The notes beneath the pieces were generated by a model. That model was not told the origin of the DNA and made no database searches. It saw nothing but the letters and a program-made list of their open reading frames with translations. Positions 8,213 through 15,844 of a stretch of DNA of 24,038 bases are shown here, one piece after another (the first letter of the stretch is position 1; each line of letters starts with the position of its first letter). A program made the position numbers and the translations under genes. This stretch comes from Sulfuritalea sp. (GTDB lineage Bacteria; Pseudomonadota; Gammaproteobacteria; Burkholderiales; Rhodocyclaceae), in the NCBI GenBank assembly GCA_016712985.1, contig JADJQA010000017.1, positions 1 through 24,038 of the forward strand. The letters are read 5' to 3'.

Positions 8213-8536
8213 ATGAAACTGACCAATGCATTCGTTGACGTGGCTAAGCTGCGCGATTACGCTTTGAATCCGAATCATCCCGAAGGTCGGCATAAAGCTA
8301 GGGTGTTTAGTGCTTCGCTGGGGATCGATCAGAGCAACGCCGATTGGCTTGCGCAAGCGATCCTCGAAAGATTGCCGGAAGCTGATGCTACGCCCGGTCT
8401 ATCGGATGAATATGGCATGCGTTATGATTTGGAATTGATGATCCGCCGAGGCCAGCGCTCCGCCGTGGTGCGAACTGCCTGGATCATTCGGAGCAAAGAA
8501 GACTTCCCGAGACTCACGACCTGTTACGTAGTGTAA
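8213..8536 (+). CDS. DUF6883 domain protein
   Basis: A 107-residue protein whose start (NAFVDVAKLRDYALNPNHPEG, then HKARVFSASLGI) matches what I recall of DUF6883. This is a small domain of unknown activity that appears alone or at the C-terminus of larger, sometimes toxin-like, proteins. The rest shows a compact alpha/beta pattern ending in VRTAWIIRSKEDFPRLTTCY. It lies 36 bp after the integrase and 11 bp before a DUF4926 gene on the same strand, an association I recall from other genomes. The pair may be a toxin-immunity or toxin-antitoxin-like module, but that is inference. The frame is intact. Confidence 0.7.
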   Translation: MKLTNAFVDVAKLRDYALNPNHPEGRHKARVFSASLGIDQSNADWLAQAILERLPEADATPGLSDEYGMRYDLELMIRRGQRSAVVRTAWIIRSKEDFPRLTTCYVV

Positions 8537-8547
8537 GAGAGGCCACC

Positions 8548-8757
8548 ATGAAATTATTTGACGTTGTAGCCTTGTCGCATGATCTGCCAAAGCATGGTCT
8601 GGTGCAGGGTCAGGTCGGGACAGCCGTCGAGCAACTTGCCCCCGACGTTTTTGAGGTTGAGTTCGCGGACCTGACCGGACGCGCATACGCCATGATGGCC
8701 CTCAAAGCGGACGACGTGATGATTCTGCATCACGACCGCATGCTTCAAGCCGCTTAA
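8548..8757 (+). CDS. DUF4926 domain protein
   Basis: A 69-residue protein with the DUF4926 pattern: MKLFDVVALSHDLPKHGL (start of a small beta-barrel), GQVGTAV, then VFEVEFADLTGRAYAM. ATG 8548 is preceded by AGAGG at a short distance. It sits 11 bp downstream of the DUF6883 gene, and the two probably form one transcript. Small proteins of this family are common partners of DUF6883-type genes; whether it neutralizes its partner is not known. Intact, with codon use like its neighbours. Confidence 0.75.
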   Translation: MKLFDVVALSHDLPKHGLVQGQVGTAVEQLAPDVFEVEFADLTGRAYAMMALKADDVMILHHDRMLQAA

Positions 8758-8810
8758 TTATCGATTGGCCCAACATAGCCTATGTGATGAATAAGGAATA
8801 GAATGAAGTT

Positions 8811-8996
8811 ATGACCTTTACAATTCAAGAAATACCCAAGGACTCACAGGCTTGGTACGTCCTCGACTCGCGCGGCGGAAAAATCGGCCCGTTCTACAAA
8901 AACGAAGCCGAATCAGTTGTAAGGCTCCTTAATGACATCGAGGCCGATCGTAAAACAACAAAATTTACCGACACCGCCCGATTTCGAAGATTCTGA
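8811..8996 (+). CDS. Small hypothetical protein
   Basis: A 61-residue frame beginning MTFTIQEIPKDSQAWYVLDS and rich in charged residues. I do not recognise a family. It has no good ribosome binding site: AAGGA is about 17 bases upstream. It lies just before the DotA/TraY stump, so it could be a genuine cargo gene or the edge of the deletion that removed the N-terminus of that protein. Confidence 0.4.
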   Translation: MTFTIQEIPKDSQAWYVLDSRGGKIGPFYKNEAESVVRLLNDIEADRKTTKFTDTARFRRF

Positions 8997-9019
8997 GGTA
9001 GGACCGGCCTCGCTGCTAG

Positions 9020-9600
9020 TTGTACTCGCGAGGCGCCTGCATCGCCTGGTTCATTGCGATCGCCGAAGCGCTACTCAGCATACCGTTGTGGGGTCTGGCT
9101 CACTTGGACTCGGAAGGCGAAGGGATGGGCCAGCGCACGGCGCATGGCTACCTCTTCTTTCTGAACGTCCTCTTCCGGCCCGCTCTCATGGTCATCGGCT
9201 TTCTCGTCGCCGGCGCCGGGATCATCGTCATGGGCTCGTTCGTGCACAACATCTACGGTGTTGTCTGGCGTCGATCCAGGCCGATGGGAGCGCCATGGGC
9301 TCATTCACGGGCGTGGTCTCAACGGTAGGATTCGTCATCATCTATTGCGTGCTGATGAATTCGGTGATCCACGGTTGCTTCAACGCCATTCACATCGTTC
9401 CCGACCAGGTGCTGGCATGGGTCGGCGGGCATGGCACGAATAGCGGACAGTTTGGACGCGATGTGGCGAGCAACACCGGGCATACGGTTGCTGGGGTAAT
9501 CCAGCGCCCAAATGGGCCGAAAATTCCTGGTGCAAGTAATGATGGCAAGGCGGGGCAGGGGGCGACGCCACCACAGGCGGGATCGCCTAGCAATAATTAA
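9020..9600 (+). pseudogene. C-terminal remnant of a DotA/TraY type IV secretion protein
   Basis: The last ~190 residues of a DotA/TraY integral membrane protein of I-type conjugation systems. Recognizable parts are CIAWFIAIAEALLSIPLWGL, AHLDSEGEGMGQRTAHGY, the hydrophobic FLNVLFRPALMVIGFLVAG and, after a frameshift near 9263, GFVIIYCVLMNSVIHGCFN and HIVPDQVLAWVGGH. An in-frame stop (TAG 9017-9019) lies immediately before the homologous part, and no upstream frame carries the remaining several hundred residues, so the N-terminal bulk is deleted. The stump keeps about three membrane segments and a G/N-rich tail ending at 9600. It indicates descent from a self-transmissible element with an I-type (IncI/Dot-Icm-like) channel. 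Confidence 0.75.
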
Positions 9601-9610
9601 GGGGATGGCA

Positions 9611-10120
9611 ATGGGATTTTGGGATGCATGGAATGCGGGTGGCGCGTCGCAAGGCGACTTGAACCAGGCGTTTGAGAACGGCAAAAAGCAGGGCCATAAC
9701 GACATGGCGCGCTGGTGCAATAATTTGCAAGATCTTGTTCTCGAGGAGGCGGCGATGTCGGTCGGCCAGCGCGTGGTGCTCGATCTCACGCTTGATGCAC
9801 TTCGTAAAGCTGATCCGATGCATTGGCTACTGGTGAGAGAGAATCGCCTGCGGATTGCTGGAGCCGTTCGTGATAAGGCGCTGAAAGACTACACCTACAC
9901 TGGAATTTCCACGCCGAATGGCGCCGTCTATCACAAGATGCAAAATGGCTTTCTCGAGAAGCGTGTGATCACGGACGGAGAAGTCGTCGGCGTCGTCAGG
10001 AAGCATGGCGAGGCGGCGACGGCGATGACGATGGGGGAGGTCGAATTTACTGACGGCTTCGCCGGCAAGGCCGGGGAAGGGAGTTCAGCCCCTACCCCGA
10101 CCGGTTCCCCTACCCCTTAG
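9611..10120 (+). CDS. Hypothetical protein following the DotA/TraY remnant
   Basis: A 169-residue soluble protein starting MGFWDAWNAGGASQGDLNQA, with an AAGGGG ribosome binding site 6 bases before ATG 9611 (an ATG at 9605 is less well placed). Residues 1-90 look alpha-helical and charged; the end is low complexity (PTPTGSPTP). I cannot assign a family. Position right after the DotA/TraY end suggests a former conjugation-operon gene. Its stop overlaps the stop of the convergent gene at 10117 (TTAG shared). The frame is intact. Confidence 0.65.
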   Translation: MGFWDAWNAGGASQGDLNQAFENGKKQGHNDMARWCNNLQDLVLEEAAMSVGQRVVLDLTLDALRKADPMHWLLVRENRLRIAGAVRDKALKDYTYTGISTPNGAVYHKMQNGFLEKRVITDGEVVGVVRKHGEAATAMTMGEVEFTDGFAGKAGEGSSAPTPTGSPTP

Positions 10121-10299
10121 CCCGCGACCAAATCCCGGGCGGCCCGGAACCCCTGGAGCCAGGCCAGCACGGCCTCGCCGGGCGCCCAATCGAACAAGAC
10201 TTCCCATCCCTCGCGGTCGGTGGCCACGGGATCGCAGATGTCCAAGATTTGCAGGAAATCGGGGTCGGTCGTCGGCGGCATGTAGTTTGCGGTTGCCAT
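10117..10299 (-). CDS. Small acidic hypothetical protein
   Basis: A 60-residue, strongly acidic protein (MATANYMPPTTDPDFLQILD, then ICDPVATDREGWEVLFDW) with an excellent GAGGAG ribosome binding site 9 bases before ATG 10299. No family recognised. It is 184 bp from the preceding leftward gene and ends in a stop overlapping the convergent gene. The acidic, compact composition would suit an antitoxin or anti-restriction-like decoy, but nothing specific supports that. Confidence 0.6.
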   Translation of the reverse strand: MATANYMPPTTDPDFLQILDICDPVATDREGWEVLFDWAPGEAVLAWLQGFRAARDLVAG

Positions 10300-10482
10300 T
10301 TGTTCGGTTCTCCTCTTTGTGATGTGATGTGCTACGAAAATTTTCCCGGATGCAGCGTCGCACGCTGCCGGCGGGGTATCGGGGGCGAGCAGTCCCGAGG
10401 TCTTCCCCGGCGCCTGGGGCGGGAGCTCGGTCCACCGAGCGGATGGCGGGGATGGGCCATCGGCGCCGGGGGGATTTGAAAC

Positions 10483-11095
10483 TCAGCGCGCACCCGCCGC
10501 GACGACGAACGTTCCCATCGCCAAAACGCCGGCCAACAGTCCCGCCAGGACCGCCCAGCCCGCCCAAGCCTGCCGGCGCCAGCCCCGACGGGCGTCGGCA
10601 ACTCGCTCATCGGCGATGTCAACAATTCGCTGCATCCATACGTCATCATTGATCTTCGGCCAGGGCATTCCGGCATCAGCCATCGCGGCGTCGATGTCTT
10701 GCGAAGACAAACCTTGGCTAACGAGATAGTCGACTTCATCGCGAAAGTCCCGGATGTCATAGCCTGACCGAGCCATCAACAGCGCGAAGATCCGAAGCCA
10801 ATAGCTGTCGTGGTGGTTCGTCGTGTCACGCGCCGGGTGATCTTTCGCCGCGCCCGGTCGTCCAGAGGTCAGCAGGTGGGCAAGCTCGTGAAGCAGGATC
10901 ATGTTCTGCCACCGAACATCGCGTTCTGCGGAAATCCTGGTTGACCTGCAAGATGCCCCCGCGCCATGGGCCGCCGGGCTCGCGCACGGCCAGGACGCGG
11001 GCGTCTGCGTCATCGCCAGTGAACTCCTCGACGCTGTCCGGCAACAGCGCCGCAATCTCGGAGGGAAGCTGTTTTTTGTTGTATTCCAAATCCAT
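10483..11095 (-). CDS. Membrane-anchored HExxH metallopeptidase-like protein (one frameshift)
   Basis: A protein of about 204 residues with a zinc-peptidase signature: ILLHELAHLL (HExxH) followed about 30 residues later by NHHDSYWLRIF, a likely third ligand as in SprT/M48-like small peptidases. A helical segment follows, then a C-terminal transmembrane helix (GWAVLAGLLAGVLAMGTFVV) ending at 10483. ATG 11095 (MDLEYNKKQLPSEIAALLPD) has AAGGA about 8 bases upstream. The frame shifts near 10937, between LQVNQDF and SAERDVRWQN. It lies 37 bp downstream of the relaxase on the same strand, so it probably belongs to the mobilization operon. Activity is inferred from the motif only. Confidence 0.65.
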
Positions 11096-11132
11096 GGTTA
11101 TATTCCTTTCGTAGTAGTCGGTTGGTGATACT

Positions 11133-11945
11133 TCAGCGTGTAAGCGACTTGACAAGAGAGATGATGGAAAGTCTAGGAATCGGCAGCAGGCGGCGGCCGG
11201 GCAAGAGCTTTTTGATGGCGCGCGCCTGCTGCGCGGCGGCGAAATCAGCCGATTTCTGGAGCCGCGCCGACAGCCCGGCCCAGCCGTATGACTTGCCCAG
11301 GTCGGACCCCTTGACCGGCGCCTGGCCGGGTTGTTGGTAAGAAATGCCGGTGACTTTGCTGGTTGAAGCCTGATTCAACTTGACATCAATGCCTCGCTTT
11401 TGCAGAGCGGCGGCGAAGCGGTTGAAATCGCCCTTGCTCTCCCGCGTCGACTCGAAGATCGCCTGACGCATGGCGGCGCGGCGGCCTTTTTCCGAGTCGC
11501 TGACAGCCGACAAGCCGAGCTCTTTTTCGATCTGGCGAACGGCGGTCATTGACCGGCGGCGGTCGTTCTGATCACTCGCGACCGCGAGCGTCTGGCTGTT
11601 CACCCGGTTGATCACGATATGAATGTGATCGTGCTGCGCATCTGTGTGTCTCACAATGACGTGCTGATGTCGGTCGGGGTCGATTTTCATTTCCCGCATC
11701 CAACGATCCGCCGCCTGGCGCCATTGGTCATCAGTCAGGCGCTGGCCTGGAGGGACTGACAGAGACACATGGAGGACAGGCTTCGCGCACCGCTGATTCT
11801 GCTGCGCGATCGTCTGCATTTCGCTAGCGATTTCGGCGGGCGACTGGCCCGCGACGTTGCCACCGAGGGGCTGGGCGCCGTCTTTTTGCATGACGTAGTT
11901 GAGCGTCGGCGAGAAGCCCTGGCCTTTGCTGATTTTGCCGATCAT
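11133..11945 (-). CDS. MobA/VirD2-type relaxase (MOBP-like)
   Basis: A 270-residue relaxase that would nick oriT and lead the transferred strand. The catalytic tyrosine candidate is in PTLNYVM near the N-terminus. The metal-binding motif HTDAQHDHIHIVINRV (three-histidine motif III) is at about residues 104-119. The protein is short: it has no primase or helicase C-terminal domain, ending in a basic tail (KKLLPGRRLLPIPR). It begins in a 4-bp ATGA overlap with MobC, indicating coupled translation, and is intact. Confidence 0.88.
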   Translation of the reverse strand: MIGKISKGQGFSPTLNYVMQKDGAQPLGGNVAGQSPAEIASEMQTIAQQNQRCAKPVLHVSLSVPPGQRLTDDQWRQAADRWMREMKIDPDRHQHVIVRHTDAQHDHIHIVINRVNSQTLAVASDQNDRRRSMTAVRQIEKELGLSAVSDSEKGRRAAMRQAIFESTRESKGDFNRFAAALQKRGIDVKLNQASTSKVTGISYQQPGQAPVKGSDLGKSYGWAGLSARLQKSADFAAAQQARAIKKLLPGRRLLPIPRLSIISLVKSLTR

Positions 11946-12271
11946 GTGCGCGTCCCCAGCAGTTCAGCGCGGATGGTCTTGAGCGCGCCGGCGAGCTTGG
12001 TGATGGCGAGGCGGAGCTCGTCGGCTTCGGGCGAGCTGCCCTGATTCAGGCGTCGAGCGATCTGGTTGAGGTTGTTGCCGACCAGGCCCAGATCTGAATA
12101 CGCCGCGCGATTGATGGCAGGGATGGCGGCTGGCGGCGTCGGGATCGGCCGGCCGAGGATTGCGTCCCTTGCGAGCCGGGAGACCGGCAGGCGCTGCGCG
12201 GCGGCGATGGCATGGATAGAATCCAGGTCCGCATGCGAAGCGTAGACCTTGAAGTAGTTTTTGCTAGGCAT
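11942..12271 (-). CDS. mobC: MobC-type relaxosome accessory protein
   Basis: A 109-residue protein with an N-terminal DNA-binding region (MPSKNYFKVYASHADLDSI) and the MobC signature NNLNQIARRLN at about residues 75-85. Such proteins bind near nic and help the relaxase open oriT. AGGAGG precedes it; ATG 12271 has a 4-base spacing while the adjacent ATG 12274 is too close, so 12271 is preferred. Its stop overlaps the relaxase start. The 200 bp upstream are free of genes and probably hold oriT. Confidence 0.82.
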   Translation of the reverse strand: MPSKNYFKVYASHADLDSIHAIAAAQRLPVSRLARDAILGRPIPTPPAAIPAINRAAYSDLGLVGNNLNQIARRLNQGSSPEADELRLAITKLAGALKTIRAELLGTRT

Positions 12272-12473
12272 CATGCCTCCTGGGAATCGGAAATCAGGCC
12301 GCCGGCATGGCAGAAATCGAACGAAGTGAGGAAAGCAGGACCGGAGGGACTGCGAGGACGTGGGAGGCCCCTCCCACATAGCTCGCTTTTGGTAAAATTT
12401 GATTTCGCACACAACGATTCAATGATTTCATTTCCATTCCCTTTCGCCATCAAACCCAAGCCCATCAAGACAG
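12272..12473. other. Probable oriT region upstream of mobC-relaxase
   Basis: A 202-bp gene-free interval between the coupling-protein gene and mobC. It contains a compact inverted repeat, GTGGGAGG-CC-CCTCCCAC at 12360-12377, next to an AT-rich stretch (about 12388-12450). oriT of MOBP elements usually sits directly upstream of mobC/relaxase genes and carries such a repeat beside nic. No nic consensus could be pinned down, and the hairpin lacks a T-run on either strand. Confidence 0.5.
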
Positions 12474-14666
12474 TTACACAGATTCACACTGCATACTCTT
12501 CTTTTTCACTAACCGAATACGCCGAGTCGGTTTCGCTGCCAACTCCCCGGAATCCCCCGCCCCGCTTGAAGTTTCACTGATTACAAGATCAGCGACTTCG
12601 GCAGCCAGGGAGACCGAATGCAGGTCGATTTCCAGAGCGGCGGAGACTGCATTCTCTGCAAAATCGCCGGCTGATTTCGTTTCCGGAGTCTCTGTGTCGC
12701 CTTGTGCCACAAGGGTTTCCGGCTGATCGGCATCTGTTGATTCATGTGATTCGGAATCGATGTAATCTACCAATCGCGACTCTATGTCATCTGTGTAATC
12801 GTTTTCGGGGTACAGCAATTCGCGGCGAGGTTCGGGTTCGCCGGGCGATTCGCGTGGGGTCGGCGGCGTGTCTCCGCACGCGGCCGGGGTTTCGGACAGG
12901 TCTGCAAGCAACGAATTCAGCGATGCTGAATCTGTGTGTTCCGCTGGCGGCGCGATCGAGGTTCCGGAGACACAGCGATGACCGGGGGCGGTGCGGAGTC
13001 TGAGGGCTTCGCGGTCGCCGCTGAGGTCGGGACAATGACATTGAAGTTCGGATTTTCAATGAACGGTTCGCGAAGTCGCGGAAGCGAAACGAACGGGAAA
13101 AGCACGCGCACGGGATCGCCTCCGATCCCCTGGACGACGGCCCAGATTCCGGCCTTCGCCGGCCCCAGGGCGGCCAGGTCTTGTTGACTAACAACTGGCC
13201 GATCCTCGCGCTGCCAGCTCGCCGACGAGGATGATCCGGAGGCTGTGCCGGCGCGTTCTGAACTCGATGTCGAGGTCATCGGGAGCAAGACTTTGCGAGT
13301 CCCGATTTCGCGCTGCACCATTTCAATGTCATCAGCGCCAGCGGTGCGGGCGTAGCATTTCGTGCCGATCATCGCCAGCCAGCTCTGCATATCGTCCTTC
13401 CCCCAGACCTTGCGAATCTGGGCAAGGCTCTGCGTTCCGAGGATGACGCTACAGCCTTTGCTACGGCCGATTTCGATGAACTTTTCAAACGCGTTGATTT
13501 TTGGAAGTTGCGCGAATTCATCGATGACAATGACGTTCTTGCGAGTCGGCGATTCTTTGTAACTCGGGCTCGCCGTCAAGAGCGCGAGGCGCGTCAAAAT
13601 CGCGCTGATGTAGCTGCCGGAAAGTGCCGAAAATTCCGCTGACGACTGGATGATTACGACTTGCGGGCCGGGCTTGCCGGCCCACCAATCAACAAAAGAG
13701 AACCGCTGTGTCTCACTTCCCCAGGCGCCGGCGAGCTCGGCCACGGGCAGCAGGAACGCCGATAGATTCATCATGATGCTGCCTGTGGTTTTCGACTCCG
13801 CGTCTTCCAACAACCGCACGGCGGGCGGGTAATACTCGCTAGCGATTTCGTAGAGCTGGTCGACGTCAGCAGTCACTTCGGAATACAGATCCGACCATGT
13901 CCACTCGCCCGGCCGCGTCGCCATCAATTTACAAAGCGCGGCTATCAAAACGGCCCTGCTGGCGTTGCTCCAGAGGGGTCTTTTGAATCCGGAATCAACG
14001 CGCCGGCCAGCGCGATCGCATGCCCGCGCGTGGGGGTGTCGCGGGCCACGTCCCATGCGTGTCCGGAGTGCCAGGGCGCGAGGACCAGCGGATTTTTCAT
14101 GACCTGCGAATAGTCGCCCTTTGGCCCGTCGACTATCAAAACCCGGTGGCCGCTGGCGATCAGGCCACCCAGGAATGACAGAATGATTTGCGTTTTTCCG
14201 CCACCGATGGAGCCGAGAACGAGGATGCTGCGGCGAATCCGGTCGCGGCACCACGGGATGCCGGCGGCCGAAAACAAGCGGTCGGAGAGCTTGCATTCCG
14301 ACTTGAGCACGCCGGCCAGGGCGGCGGCGCCATTCCTGAGTTGTGCGCCCTCCGCGTGCACAATGGCGGCGCGGGGGCGGCTGGCGGCCCAGGCGGCGGC
14401 GACGGCCAGGGCGACGGCGACGGCGGCGGCGATCGCTTCGGCAATTTGAAGTTTCAACGGCCAGTCGGCGACCGGCGGCAGGCGACCGCGCAAGGCATCG
14501 AGAACGAAGTTTCCGGTTGCGTACTCCCCTCCCCTGGGGCGCCCCAGGGCCCGGTCAACGAGAAGGCCAGCGGTACGCCGAGGATCACGCCCGCGACCAG
14601 CGCGGCGCCGCCGACCGCGAGGCCGGCGGCGTGGTCAGGGCGCGGGAGAGGGGAAGCGGGGGTCAT
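12474..14666 (-). CDS. VirD4/TraD-type coupling ATPase (three frameshifts)
   Basis: Inner-membrane ATPase that delivers the relaxosome to a secretion channel. Pieces in order: an N-terminal membrane helix (about 14570-14640), a shift near 14530, a second membrane helix in the A/V-rich segment, then Walker A GSIGGGKTQ. After a shift near 13975 come Walker B NVIVIDEFAQL and the conserved ILGTQSLAQIRKVWG motif. After a shift near 12940 there is a long acidic S/E/P-rich tail to 12474. Rebuilt length is about 730 residues. The start overlaps the preceding gene (ATGA). It is about 200 bp upstream of mobC. As the element lacks a channel, the protein would have to dock on a foreign one. Joining the acidic tail to the ATPase is inferred from continuous composition. 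Confidence 0.8.
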
Positions 14667-14899
14667 GCGTGAAAATCAATCAGAAGTTGTTCCGCGCTCG
14701 CCTGGATCAAGTTGCTAGCTTTGCGGTCCCCGACCAGTGCAGCGGCCAGGTAGTGCAGCGCCGCAACGGCGTTGCTCGCATCCAGCCGCCCGGGAGCCAG
14801 GCGGATCTGGTCAGCCGCCCGAATGACCGCCTCCGCTTGGCTGCCGGCACCCGTGCCACGCAAGCGCGTCACCATGTTTTCCATAGATTCGACTTCCAT
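14663..14899 (-). CDS. Small helical hypothetical protein upstream of the coupling protein
   Basis: A 78-residue protein (MEVESMENMVTRLRGTGAGS...), mostly helical, with leucine/alanine-rich C-terminal helices. ATG 14899 is preceded by GAGGGGGG at about 7 bases. Its stop overlaps the coupling-protein start, and the ribbon-helix-helix gene ends 11 bp upstream, so all three form one operon. No family recognised; the position suggests a transfer accessory role. Confidence 0.6.
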   Translation of the reverse strand: MEVESMENMVTRLRGTGAGSQAEAVIRAADQIRLAPGRLDASNAVAALHYLAAALVGDRKASNLIQASAEQLLIDFHA

Positions 14900-14910
14900 G
14901 GTCACCCCCC

Positions 14911-15118
14911 TCAGGCCGTCTCGGCGACGAGGCCGTCAAGGCGCTTCTCTAGCCGGGCGACGGCGGCGGCGATGTCGTTCAGGCTCACCCCCGACGCACT
15001 GGCCGCGCAGGCAGCGCGAACGGCGTCGGCCACCGTGGTTTTTTTGACGTTCGGCGGCCTGCTCCATCGCCGAAAACAGCTCGTCCGGCATGCGAACGGT
15101 GAGGGCTTTTTGTGTCAT
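14911..15118 (-). CDS. Ribbon-helix-helix (CopG/Arc-like) protein (homopolymer frameshift)
   Basis: A small DNA-binding protein starting MTQKALTVRMPDELFSAMEQ, the typical beta-strand and first helix of a ribbon-helix-helix domain. The frame fails in a run of seven A (seven T on the plus strand near 15038-15044). Removing one A gives RQKTTVADAVRAACAASASG then SLNDIAAAVARLEKRLDGLV with a stop at 14911, about 68 residues in all. AGGAG lies 8 bases before ATG 15118. It heads the operon with the 78-residue protein and the coupling ATPase, and may repress it or act in the relaxosome. An inverted repeat lies in its leader. Confidence 0.75.
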
Positions 15119-15844
15119 TTTGAGTCTCCTGAAAATTTAGAAAAGTGCATGTTTTGCACATAACTACATTTACAGTATGTCTTCTTTTCGTCAAACTTTT
15201 CAGTTGCTTGCAATCGATGTAATCAGCGTGTCCGTAACACATATGTTCTACGAACCACGTTTTTAACGTATTCATTGAAAACACTGCGAGTTACACAGAT
15301 TACTAGTTCGTGGCAGGTATGCCCCGCGAACAGAAAACGCACCGGCGTAAGCGGTGTGTCTTGAATCTACGTGTCTCGTGGGTGTGACAAAAGTCACGGT
15401 CGGGAGCAGAAATTTTCTTTCCAGTGCCGCCGGCCGGTGGCACTGCGACAGGGATTGAAGCCGTAGGTCGAGACCCCTGGGCTCGATCGCTTTGCTACGA
15501 AAGCCAGGCCGGCGGCATCGCCGGGGCGCCCATGGTCATCAAACTCAACCCCAAAGAATCGATTAAAGGCGTTTTAAGCCGTTTTCCCGACCCCGGATGA
15601 CCTCGCCCCTATCCGCGACCTTGAAAACCGCACCACGGGGCTAAAAATGGCATTCACGCGGATTTGCTTGAACTCCGGCCTTCCCGTTTCCGCATCCCCT
15701 CCGCCTCCCGCCTCCCACCCCGAAATTTCCGCTATGAGATGTCAACTCATAGCTGTTACGCCTGTTCCCCCTTTCGCCGGCCCTGTCTTTTGACTTTGCT
15801 TTTCAGAGTCTCAACGAGAGAGCCAGGTCTACGGGGTAAACCCA
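15119..15844. other. 726-bp gene-free region between two leftward genes, possible origin
   Basis: No credible gene on either strand. It contains an inverted repeat GTGCA-TGTTT-TGCAC (15145-15159), a hairpin at 15306-15331 (GTTCG/CGAAC arms extended by weaker pairs), a near-perfect hairpin at 15423-15444 (AGTGCC/GGCACT arms around GCCGGCCGGT), and an AT-rich segment about 15125-15210. It lies directly downstream of the putative replication gene and upstream of the transfer operon, a common place for oriV and for promoters of the operon starting at 15118. Confidence 0.45.
15145..15159. promoter_or_regulatory. Inverted repeat in the leader of the ribbon-helix-helix operon
   Basis: GTGCA and TGCAC flank five bases, 27-41 bp upstream of the ATG at 15118. 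A weak minus-strand -35 element (TTGACG near 15190-15195) lies further upstream. Ribbon-helix-helix proteins commonly bind short palindromes at their own promoters, so this is a candidate operator. Confidence 0.35.
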
